From: an uncultured Eubacteriales bacterium
GTDB taxonomy: Bacteria > Bacillota > Clostridia > Oscillospirales > Oscillospiraceae
NCBI GenBank assembly: GCA_900544705.1
Contig: UQWH01000079.1
Location: 1 to 7,058 of the forward strand
DNA length: 7,058 bases
Direction of reading: 5' to 3'
Each line of letters begins with the position of its first letter. The first letter of the stretch is position 1. Positions 1 to 5,226 of this stretch are shown here, piece by piece. A program made the position numbers and the translations under genes. Below the pieces are notes generated by a model. The model was not told the origin of the DNA. It worked only from the letters and a program-made list of their open reading frames with translations, and made no database searches.

Positions 1-605
1 AGAACCGCTTCGGCTCGACCAACGAGATCGGTGTTTTTGAAATGGACGACAGCGGTCTTCGCGAAGTGCCAAATCCCTCGGAAATGCTGCTCTCCGGACG
101 TCCTCTGGGCACACCCGGCACCTGTGTCGCCTGCGTGATGGAAGGAACTCGGCCCATTCTTGCTGAGGTGCAGGCGTTGGTTGCGCCTACCAGCTTCAAC
201 ATGCCGCGGCGCACCAGCAACGGCTTCGATTTCAACCGCGCTGCGATGCTGCTGGCGGTGCTGGAAAAGCGCGGTGGGATGCGCTTCGGCAATGCCGACG
301 TCTATCTGAACGTCATCGGCGGCCTGCGGCTGGACGAGCCTGCGGCAGACCTCGCCGTTGCGATCGCGGTGGCCTCTGCGGCGGCGGACAAGCCGGTCTC
401 CGATCAGCTTGCGGCGATCGGGGAGGTGGGCCTGACCGGAGAGATCCGCGCGGTCAGCCAGCTTTCCCAGCGGCTGAGCGAGATCCACCGGCTGGGCTTC
501 ACGCGCTGCCTTGTACCGCGCAGCAGCCGCGAACTGCGCGCGCCGGAGGGGCTGGAGCTGCTGCGGGTGCGCAATATCCGCGAGGCAATGGCGGTCGTTT
601 TCTGA
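1..605 (+). CDS. radA: DNA repair protein RadA, C-terminal part (5' truncated by window)
   Basis: RadA/Sms is a RecA-like ATPase that drives branch migration of recombination intermediates during DNA repair. Only the last 200 or so residues are present. The open frame runs in from the left edge, and its first complete codons read NRFGSTNEIG, preceded by the last two bases of a probable Lys codon. This is the RadA signature KNRFG. The remainder is the Lon-protease-like C-terminal domain, recognisable from segments such as DVYLNVIGGLRLDEPAADLA and IGEVGLTGEIR. The stop is TGA at 603-605. The zinc finger and Walker A regions lie outside the window. The internal ATG at 42 is not a start, because the KNRFG motif lies upstream of it in the same frame. 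No hairpin terminator is seen directly after the stop. Confidence 0.95.
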   Translation, partial: NRFGSTNEIGVFEMDDSGLREVPNPSEMLLSGRPLGTPGTCVACVMEGTRPILAEVQALVAPTSFNMPRRTSNGFDFNRAAMLLAVLEKRGGMRFGNADVYLNVIGGLRLDEPAADLAVAIAVASAAADKPVSDQLAAIGEVGLTGEIRAVSQLSQRLSEIHRLGFTRCLVPRSSRELRAPEGLELLRVRNIREAMAVVF

Positions 606-621
606 TTTTTGAAAATAGTAG

Positions 622-650
622 TGGATTTTCTCGGCAATTTGTTGTATCAT
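622..650 (+). promoter_or_regulatory. possible sigma-A-type promoter for the ATP-grasp/CofE-like unit
   Basis: TATCAT at 645-650 is a fair -10 box. The hexamer 17 bp upstream, TGGATT at 622-627, is a poor -35. The site lies in the 106-bp gap between radA and the next gene, where a promoter is expected if the pair is transcribed independently of radA. The support is position and one half-site only. Confidence 0.3.
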
Positions 651-675
651 ATGAGAGATTTGGACGATAATCCAA

Positions 676-695
676 CTGTATCTCTCTGTATCTCT
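676..695 (+). repeat. 10-bp tandem duplication in the leader of the ATP-grasp gene
   Basis: CTGTATCTCT occurs twice head to tail (676-685 and 686-695), directly before the ribosome site TTGGAGGAG at 697-705. It looks like a small slippage-type duplication. No function can be assigned. Confidence 0.75.
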
Positions 696-711
696 CTTGG
701 AGGAGCAAATC

Positions 712-1725
712 ATGCCCGGCATACGATACCTTACCAGAGTCATCCGCGGGATGCGCTTTCAGAAGCTCAATCAGATGATGGACGTGGTCAAGCGGAAGTC
801 CGGCCACGGCAAGGCCAGAACCTTCTGCGACATCGTCTGGTGCGCGCTGCGCTATGGCGCGGGCTACTATGATTATGTCATGTTCGGCTTTTACGACATG
901 AACGGCAGACAGCGCGACACCTATCTGACGCGCGTCCGCAATAAAAAAGTCTGCGAGCTGATGAATCAGCCCGGTTTTTCCGACGAGTTCGACGACAAGC
1001 TCCGCTTCAACGTCCGCTTTGCCGATTTCCTGCACCGCGAAACGCTGAACGCGGAGACCGCAACAACGCAGGAGCTGGCCGCTTTTCTAGGCCGGCACCC
1101 GGTGTTTTTTGCCAAACCGAACCGCGGCACCTGCGGAAACGGCATTGAGAAGCTGAGTGCTGCGGACTTTGCCTCGGCGGAGGCCTGCGCGGCCTATCTT
1201 TCCGAAAAGCACCTGAATGTTCTGGAAGAGCCGCTCACGCAGCACGAGGAAATGGCGCGCCTGCATCCGCAGTCGGTCAACACCCTGCGCATCGTCACCG
1301 ACCGCGTGGGCGACACCGTATACATCGCCTACATTGTCGTCAAGATCGGCCGCGGCGACGGCTTCTGCGACAATTCCGGTCAGGGCGGCGTGATCTGCCG
1401 CGTCGACACGGAAACGGGCAGGATCTGCTCCGTCGCGACGGACGATTATTTCAACGTCTATGAAACCCACCCGGACACCGGCATCCGCTTCAATGGCTAT
1501 CAGCTTCCGATGGTGAACGAGGCGATCGCCTTTGCAAAGAAGGCCGCGTTCGTCGTGCCGGAGATCCGCCACGTGGGCTGGGACGTCGCCATCACACCGG
1601 ACGGCCCCGTGCTGATCGAAGGCAACGACTATCCCGGCACCGACCTGTGCCAGCTTGCGCCGCATTATCCTGAAAAGCAGGGACTGTGGCCTTACTATAA
1701 AAAAATACTGAATCTGAAGAAATAG
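712..1725 (+). CDS. ATP-grasp family protein (sugar-transfer-associated ATP-grasp type)
   Basis: This is a predicted ATP-dependent carboxylate-amine (or carboxylate-thiol) ligase of 337 residues with no signal peptide or membrane span. Features typical of the sugar-transfer-associated ATP-grasp family (ATPgrasp_ST) are visible. FFAKPNRGTCGNGI at 132-145 has the ATP-binding Lys at about 135. SVNTLRIVT lies at 188-196, a glycine-rich GQGG at 223-226, and GWDVAITPDGPVLIEGN at 289-305 has metal-binding Glu303 and Asn305. An in-frame TTG at 697 would extend the protein, but TTGGAGGAG there is the ribosome-binding site itself, so the ATG at 712 with 6-8 bp spacing is chosen. The next gene starts 10 bp after the stop, indicating an operon. 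In other bacteria such proteins often lie near glycan or capsule genes, but none is seen here. The substrate is unknown. Confidence 0.85.
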   Translation: MPGIRYLTRVIRGMRFQKLNQMMDVVKRKSGHGKARTFCDIVWCALRYGAGYYDYVMFGFYDMNGRQRDTYLTRVRNKKVCELMNQPGFSDEFDDKLRFNVRFADFLHRETLNAETATTQELAAFLGRHPVFFAKPNRGTCGNGIEKLSAADFASAEACAAYLSEKHLNVLEEPLTQHEEMARLHPQSVNTLRIVTDRVGDTVYIAYIVVKIGRGDGFCDNSGQGGVICRVDTETGRICSVATDDYFNVYETHPDTGIRFNGYQLPMVNEAIAFAKKAAFVVPEIRHVGWDVAITPDGPVLIEGNDYPGTDLCQLAPHYPEKQGLWPYYKKILNLKK

Positions 1726-1735
1726 AGGGAGAATC

Positions 1736-2437
1736 ATGGAAGAACTCAAGCCGAATGTTGGTAAAAATGACATTATCGTTGTGGACGGCGTCAGCTATCA
1801 GCGCCTGCCGATCCGCACGCATCTGATCACGGACAAGGACAATATCCTTGACGTCGCGGAAAAGTACGGCTCTCCCGTGCTGACCGAGCCGGATGATATT
1901 CTTTTCATCTCCGAAAAGTGCGTCGCCTGCACGCAGAAGCGCGCCATCCCGCTCGAGGACATCAAGCCGCGCAAGCTCGCGACATGGCTGAGCAAGCACG
2001 TCACCAAGACGCCGCACGGTATCGGCCTCGGTATGCCTGAAACCATGGAGTGCGCGCTGCGCGAGGTCGGTACGCTCCGCATCCTCTTCGCCGCCGCGAT
2101 CTCCGTCATCGGTAAGAAGATCTTCCGCAAGAAGGGCTGGTTCTACGCCGTTGCGGGCTACCGCGCACGTTCCATCGACGGTCCCTGCCATAACACCATT
2201 CCGCCCTACAACCACTATGTCGTGCTTGGGCCGCTGAAGCCCGATCAGGTCGCCGCACAGATCAAGGAGCGCGTCGGTCACGAGGTCTGCATCGTGGACA
2301 TCAACGATTTGGAAGGCCAGATTCTCGGCACTTCCTCCAAGAAGCTGGATAAGAAGCTCTACGCCAGAGTGCTCAAGGACAATCCGCTGGGCCAGGATGA
2401 TCAGCAGACGCCGATGGGCATCATCCGTCGCGTATAA
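1736..2437 (+). CDS. CofE-like protein (coenzyme F420-0:L-glutamate ligase family)
   Basis: The 233-residue protein belongs to the F420-0:gamma-glutamyl ligase family, whose founding member CofE adds glutamates to coenzyme F420 using GTP. Family-like stretches are YQRLPIRTHLI at 21-31, EPDDILFISEKCVACTQ at 51-67, HGIGLGMPETMECAL at 94-108, SIDGPCHNTIPPYNHYVVLG at 146-165, and a C-terminal DNPLGQDDQQTP segment. The ribosome site AGGGAG lies about 5 bp before the ATG. It follows the ATP-grasp gene by 10 bp, so the two are very likely co-transcribed. Clostridia of this type are not known to make F420, so the true acceptor is probably different; this is inference. The last five codons and the stop form the left arm of a long inverted repeat. 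Family assignment is firm, function is not. Confidence 0.85.
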   Translation: MEELKPNVGKNDIIVVDGVSYQRLPIRTHLITDKDNILDVAEKYGSPVLTEPDDILFISEKCVACTQKRAIPLEDIKPRKLATWLSKHVTKTPHGIGLGMPETMECALREVGTLRILFAAAISVIGKKIFRKKGWFYAVAGYRARSIDGPCHNTIPPYNHYVVLGPLKPDQVAAQIKERVGHEVCIVDINDLEGQILGTSSKKLDKKLYARVLKDNPLGQDDQQTPMGIIRRV

Positions 2438-2466
2438 AAAGTCTTTCGACTTTTTATACGCGACGG
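2425..2466. repeat. perfect 19-bp inverted repeat overlapping the CofE-like stop codon
   Basis: The left arm CCGTCGCGTATAAAAAGTC (2425-2443) and its exact reverse complement (2448-2466) flank a TTTC loop. The left arm includes the final codons and the TAA stop of the upstream gene. No U-tract follows, so it is not a standard intrinsic terminator. It may shield the mRNA 3' end, or be part of an interspersed palindromic element. Confidence 0.95.
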
Positions 2467-2468
2467 GA

Positions 2469-2496
2469 AAAATTGCAAAATGTTTTTTGCAATTTT
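2469..2496. repeat. perfect 12-bp AT-rich inverted repeat
   Basis: AAAATTGCAAAA (2469-2480) and its exact reverse complement (2485-2496) are separated by TGTT. It begins three bases after the preceding hairpin. It is the second of four consecutive hairpins between the convergent units. Confidence 0.95.
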
Positions 2497-2521
2497 GTCG
2501 CTGCGGCGGGTTATTGAACGC

Positions 2522-2548
2522 GAAAGGAAACCCTGATGGTTTCCTTTC
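2522..2548. repeat. perfect 11-bp inverted repeat
   Basis: GAAAGGAAACC (2522-2532) and its exact reverse complement (2538-2548) flank CTGAT. On the + strand it is followed by a pyrimidine-rich stretch (ACTCTTTTCTTCCTTCC) that could weakly support termination. It is the third hairpin of the series. Confidence 0.9.
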
Positions 2549-2581
2549 ACTCTTTTCTTCCTTCCGAAATTTTGGACTGCA

Positions 2582-2615
2582 AAAAGCCGCTGAGATGATC
2601 ATCTCAGCGGCTTTT
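2582..2615. terminator. bidirectional intrinsic terminator (34-bp perfect palindrome)
   Basis: AAAAGCCGCTGAGATGA (2582-2598) is followed at once by its exact reverse complement (2599-2615). As RNA it folds into a GC-rich stem ending in a U-run whichever strand is read: TTTT on +, TTTTT on -. It sits three bases past the lipoprotein stop and about 145 bases past the CofE-like stop, so it can end both convergent transcripts. Confidence 0.92.
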
Positions 2616-2617
2616 CC

Positions 2618-3052
2618 TTATTGAAATTCTTTCAAAATGTTTTCCTGCGTTGTGCCGGCAGGGAAGATGGAAACCAAATCGCTGCCGCTCTCGGCGGCCT
2701 CGATCCAGCGGCTGTAGACCTCGTCCTTTCCCGCATAGAGGAAATACGTGCAGCGGAGCTCCCTGCCGTTTTCCAGCTTGAGATAAGCGCTTCTCTGGAG
2801 CAGCGCGCCGTCAGCCGGGGGCGCATCGTCGGAAAGGAAACGCGGAGAGCCGATGCCGGACTGCTTGCAGGCGGCAATGATCTCCGGCAGGTGTCCTTCG
2901 TCAAGCGACGGAGGGACATTATCCGGAGCGCCGCTGACCCTTGCAGGCGCATCGGCAAAATTTTCGCGGAAAAGTGCAGATTCACGGTTCTGGCAGGCGG
3001 ATAGAAGCAGGAGCAAAAGCAGGAACAGGGGAATGAAACGTTTGACGGACAT
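2618..3052 (-). CDS. small lipoprotein of unknown function
   Basis: The 144-residue protein starts with a lipoprotein signal peptide: positive MSVKRF, then a leucine-rich core (about residues 7-16) and the lipobox LSAC, with Cys20 as the predicted lipidated residue. It should be anchored on the outer face of the cytoplasmic membrane. The mature part is short and polar, with an Ala/Pro/Asp-rich linker to about residue 50. A compact C-terminal region follows (LKLENGRELRCTYFLYAGKD, then SIFPAGTTQENIL). I do not recognise the family. The ATG is preceded by a strong AAGGAGG. The gene lies 40 bp downstream of the HAD phosphatase gene on the same strand with no clear promoter between, so it is probably the last gene of the xerC-HAD-lipoprotein unit. 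The stop TAA sits just before the palindromic terminator. Confidence 0.85.
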   Translation of the reverse strand: MSVKRFIPLFLLLLLLLSACQNRESALFRENFADAPARVSGAPDNVPPSLDEGHLPEIIAACKQSGIGSPRFLSDDAPPADGALLQRSAYLKLENGRELRCTYFLYAGKDEVYSRWIEAAESGSDLVSIFPAGTTQENILKEFQ

Positions 3053-3062
3053 TTTCTAGCCT

Positions 3063-3104
3063 CCTTCTATTCAAATCTCTAATTCGATCTTATCAGATAG
3101 AAGG
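3063..3104 (-). promoter_or_regulatory. inverted repeat covering the lipoprotein ribosome site
   Basis: On the + strand CCTTCTAT (3063-3070) pairs exactly with ATAGAAGG (3097-3104). In the leftward mRNA the downstream arm contains AGAAGG, most of the lipoprotein Shine-Dalgarno. The upstream arm lies in the last HAD codons, a few bases before the HAD stop at 3093-3095. A ribosome finishing HAD would open the pairing, suggesting translational coupling. The loop is 26 nt, so stability is modest. Confidence 0.4.
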
Positions 3105-3776
3105 CGTCGTGTCAATAGGTATTTCACCCAGGGCACGGACGGCCTCGTACAATTCCTCCGGCGTATGGCACAGCTTCTGCGCGCCGGCCTCGATCAGCTT
3201 CACCTCTGCGCGGAAGCCCCACGTCACGCTGAGGCAGGGAAGTCCGGCGTTGCGCGCCGTTTGCAGATCGACCTCGGAATCTCCGATGTAGACCGCGTTT
3301 TCCCGGCCGACGCCGAGGCGCTTCATGCCCTCGTAGACCATGTCCGGCGCGGGCTTGCGGGCAACGCCCGGCATTTCGCCGACGGCGACGGGAATGAGCT
3401 TGTCGAAATACAGCTCGCGCAGCAGGGTAACGACGCTGCCTGCCTTGTTGGAAACGATGGCCATGGGATAGCCTTCCTCCTGAAAACGTTGCAGAATTTC
3501 AGGAATTCCGACATATGGCTTCGTTTTGTTGTGATAATTCTTGGAATAATACCGCTTCATTTCGGCAAGGACGGTGTCGACCATCGCTTCATCCGTCTGT
3601 GCCGGCACGGCGCGGCGGATGAGCATCCGTAGCCCGTTTCCGACAAAGGCGCGGACCTCGTCCAGTGTCCTTGTGGGGAACCCGAAGGCTTGTAAAGCAT
3701 AGTTCGTGCTGTCCTTCAGGTCTTCCAGCGTATCAAGCAGCGTGCCGTCCAAATCAAAAATCAGTGTCGTTTTCAT
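3093..3776 (-). CDS. HAD-family hydrolase, phosphoglycolate phosphatase-like
   Basis: This is a cytosolic phosphatase of the haloacid dehalogenase superfamily, subfamily IA, 227 residues, which is normal length. Motif I is FDLDGTLLDT with nucleophile Asp8 and general acid/base Asp10. Motif II is IVSNK at 107-111. Motif III is the Lys of ARKPAPDM (about Lys141). Motif IV is YIGDSEVD at 163-170 with Mg-binding acidic residues Asp166 and Asp170. The helical cap between residues 15 and 85 is of the Gph/PpaX type. The substrate could be phosphoglycolate, pyrophosphate or another small phosphoester; sequence alone does not settle it. The ATG is preceded by GAAGGAG at good spacing and lies inside the xerC 3' end (23-bp overlap), so expression is probably coupled to that gene. 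Confidence 0.9.
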   Translation of the reverse strand: MKTTLIFDLDGTLLDTLEDLKDSTNYALQAFGFPTRTLDEVRAFVGNGLRMLIRRAVPAQTDEAMVDTVLAEMKRYYSKNYHNKTKPYVGIPEILQRFQEEGYPMAIVSNKAGSVVTLLRELYFDKLIPVAVGEMPGVARKPAPDMVYEGMKRLGVGRENAVYIGDSEVDLQTARNAGLPCLSVTWGFRAEVKLIEAGAQKLCHTPEELYEAVRALGEIPIDTTPSI

Positions 3777-4770
3777 GAGAATTCTCCTTCAAATTGAGGT
3801 GCGAGAGGGGATTGGCCTCCGCAGCGATTTTCAGTTCGGTGTTTTCAATGTGGGTGTAGATCTCCGTCGTGTTCAGATGCTCGTGGCCGAGCACCTCCTG
3901 CACGGTCTTGATGTCCACGCCGTTGGAGATCATCAGGGTCGCTGCGGTGTGACGCAGCTTGTGGGCGGAATATTGCTCCGGGTCGAGCCCGGCCTCCAGC
4001 ATATGCTTCTTGACCAACCGGTGGACGGCGGTCACGCTGATGCGGTTATTATCGCGCGAGCCAAAAAGCGCCCGGTTATCAGAGAGAACTTTTTTGTTGC
4101 GTTCGAGGAGGTAATCGTCAATTGCCAGCTTGCAGGCAGAGCCGAAATAGACGATGCGCTCCTTATTTCCCTTGCCGACGACGCGAATTCTGTCATCATA
4201 CACGTCGTTCAGATTCAGCCCGACCAGCTCGGAACGCCGGATACCGCAGTTCAGGAACAGCATCAGGATCGCGTAGTCGCGCTTGGCATTCGGCCCCTGA
4301 ACGGAGGAGAGAAGGCGCTTGGATTCCTCCAGTGTCAGGTATTTGGGGAGGGACTTGCGGATTTTGGGATATTCAACGTCCTTGACGGGGTTTTCCGTGA
4401 GCTGCTTCGTCCGAACCGTCAGATATTTATAGAAGGATTTGACTGCGGAGAGCTTGCGCGCACGCGCGGCAGAGCCGATGCCGGGATTTATGGACTCCGC
4501 CGATTGACGGTCATTTGCGAGATAGGAAAGGAAATCAAAAATATCAGTAATCGTTATCGTTTTTATAAAATCAAGATCGACATTGCGGATGGAGATGTCT
4601 TCCAACGGCGTCGTATAAGGCATCTCGTTTTTCACCAGCACCATAAACCGCAGAAACATCCGCAGATCAAGATAATATTCCTGAATCGTCTTTTGGGATT
4701 GGCCCTTGATCGTTTCATGGTAGGACAGAAATTCGCGGAGGATCTGCGGACAATCCGTGTAGCGTTCCAT
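3754..4770 (-). CDS. xerC: XerC/XerD-like tyrosine recombinase
   Basis: This 338-residue tyrosine recombinase has both usual domains. The N-terminal SAM-like DNA-binding domain covers about residues 5-125 (FLSYHETIKGQSQKTIQEYY). The catalytic domain covers about 145-320, with a full active set: Arg178 (NCGIRRSEL), Lys200 (VGKGNKER), His270 and Arg273 (SAHKLRHTAA), His296 (LGHEHLNTTEIY) and nucleophile Tyr305. It resembles the chromosomal Xer proteins that resolve replicon dimers more than phage integrases. The frame is open up to an ATG at 4944, but the 58 extra residues look unlike the family. The ATG at 4770 is chosen because AAAGGAG lies upstream and MERYTDCPQILREFL is a normal Xer start. 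The gene symbol means Xer family, with C or D not resolved. It heads an operon with the HAD and lipoprotein genes. Confidence 0.88.
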   Translation of the reverse strand: MERYTDCPQILREFLSYHETIKGQSQKTIQEYYLDLRMFLRFMVLVKNEMPYTTPLEDISIRNVDLDFIKTITITDIFDFLSYLANDRQSAESINPGIGSAARARKLSAVKSFYKYLTVRTKQLTENPVKDVEYPKIRKSLPKYLTLEESKRLLSSVQGPNAKRDYAILMLFLNCGIRRSELVGLNLNDVYDDRIRVVGKGNKERIVYFGSACKLAIDDYLLERNKKVLSDNRALFGSRDNNRISVTAVHRLVKKHMLEAGLDPEQYSAHKLRHTAATLMISNGVDIKTVQEVLGHEHLNTTEIYTHIENTELKIAAEANPLSHLNLKENSHENDTDF

Positions 4771-5005
4771 TTGGGAAAGGCTCCTTTCCGGGAAATAAAA
4801 AAGTGTCACAGCGTGTGTGAGAATTGCAGAAATCATCTGGTGCAGCACATGCAGCGGAACCGTCGGTGTATCTGCTCGACTGAGCGTTGCAGGAATACAC
4901 AGCGCTGCATTCTGATCGCGTTTTCCGAAACGAAAGTGCGGCAAAGTCCATGCCGCGACAGTATTGTCGCAGCGTTTCAGCCGATCATGCTTGTGTAATC
5001 ATGTA
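4771..5005 (-). promoter_or_regulatory. long structured 5' leader of xerC
   Basis: Between the predicted start of transcription (about 5005) and the xerC ATG lies a leader of about 235 nt with no convincing gene. Three consecutive inverted repeats are visible: GCGACA/TGTCGC (4955-4970, 4-nt loop), GCGGCA/TGCCGC (4938-4956, 7-nt loop; shares two bases with the first, so the two compete), and CGTTT/AAACG (4919-4932). Directly before the ATG, GGAAAGG/CCTTTCC (4774-4789) would fold the AAAGGAG ribosome site into a hairpin. No known riboswitch class is recognised. The leader might be regulatory RNA or simply untranslated sequence. Confidence 0.4.
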
Positions 5006-5011
5006 TATACG

Positions 5012-5040
5012 ATTGTAGCACAGCTTTCTGTAAATTTCAA
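5012..5040 (-). promoter_or_regulatory. sigma-A-type promoter for the xerC operon
   Basis: Read on the minus strand: -35 TTGAAA (5040-5035), 17-bp spacer, -10 TACAAT (5017-5012). Five of six bases match consensus in the -10 box, and four of six in the -35 box. The predicted start of transcription is near 5005, giving a long leader to the xerC ATG at 4770. Confidence 0.75.
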
Positions 5041-5046
5041 GCGTCA

Positions 5047-5076
5047 AACGCAACAAAATTTTTATTTTGTTGCGTT
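5047..5076. repeat. perfect 13-bp inverted repeat upstream of the xerC promoter
   Basis: AACGCAACAAAAT (5047-5059) and its exact reverse complement (5064-5076) flank TTTT. It begins seven bases upstream of the xerC -35 box. Neither strand has a proper U-tract after the stem, so it is not a clear terminator. It could be an operator, or part of the junction of the integrated element. Confidence 0.9.
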
Positions 5077-5126
5077 CATTGCACCGCAAAAAAGAATCAC
5101 CGCGCCATACTCGCGCAATGAACGCA
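5071..5126. repeat. 12-bp inverted repeat pair, 32 bp apart
   Basis: TGCGTTCATTGC (5071-5082) matches the reverse complement of GCAATGAACGCA (5115-5126) exactly. Its left arm shares six bases with the right arm of the neighbouring 13-bp repeat, so the sequence core GCGTT recurs in several orientations. Repeated inverted cores like this are common at recombinase or regulator binding regions; the assignment is inference. Confidence 0.85.
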
Positions 5127-5129
5127 TCC

Positions 5130-5143
5130 GGGCCAATTGGCCC
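5130..5143. repeat. 14-bp perfect palindrome
   Basis: GGGCCAATTGGCCC is self-complementary with no loop. It lies four bases right of the 12-bp repeat pair in the same gene-free stretch. Nothing else is visible between 5144 and 5188 except a short AGCCG/CGGCT stem with a long loop. Confidence 0.8.
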
Positions 5144-5188
5144 ACAAAATAGCCGTTGTTGTTTCGTTCGGCTTTTCGCCGCCCCCCC

Positions 5189-5197
5189 TTCGACAAT
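5189..5197 (-). promoter_or_regulatory. candidate Spo0A box (0A box)
   Basis: On the minus strand the sequence reads ATTGTCGAA, eight of nine bases of the Spo0A consensus TTTGTCRAA and a full match to the TGTCGAA core. It begins one base after the -10 element of the outward promoter at 5198-5226, so it would overlap the transcription start. An equal 8-base match also occurs inside the HAD gene at 3400-3407, so a chance match is possible. The weight comes from the promoter position and from the Spo0A-like gene next door. Confidence 0.45.
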
Positions 5198-5226
5198 AAT
5201 CTACCAAATGCGGGCGGCGTTGTCAA
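5198..5226 (-). promoter_or_regulatory. outward-facing promoter at the end of the int gene
   Basis: On the minus strand: -35 TTGACA (5226-5221, full consensus), 17-bp spacer, -10 TAGATT (5203-5198, four of six). The -35 box overlaps the int stop codon. Transcription would leave the element leftward across the repeat-rich junction. If the element circularises, the same promoter would read across the joined ends toward rep, for which I see no good promoter in the window. Confidence 0.5.

Noticed and set aside
697..711. TTG start five codons before the ATP-grasp ATG
   Set aside because: TTGGAGGAG is the ribosome-binding site for the ATG at 712, so it cannot also be the start.
2397..2624. 75-codon frame on + (and a related peptide on -) across the hairpins
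   Set aside because: The similar peptides on both strands (YKKSFDFLYAT and YKKSKDFLYAT) come from translating a palindrome; there is no ribosome site.
3400..3407. TTGTCGAA, a Spo0A-box match on +
   Set aside because: It lies within the HAD coding sequence (Phe-Asp-Lys codons) with no promoter nearby; treated as a chance match that calibrates the edge site.
4771..4944. N-terminal extension of the Xer recombinase from an ATG at 4944
   Set aside because: The 58 extra residues do not resemble the family, and the ATG at 4770 has a good ribosome site and a typical Xer N-terminus.
3706..4998. 430-codon frame on + opposite xerC
   Set aside because: It is the antisense shadow of a well-supported recombinase gene and matches no family I recognise.
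5047..5076. intrinsic terminator for the int operon
   Set aside because: The stem is perfect but no U-tract follows it on either strand.
4964..5152. 62-codon frame on + in the gene-free stretch
   Set aside because: TTG start without a ribosome site, running through inverted repeats and the opposite-strand xerC promoter.
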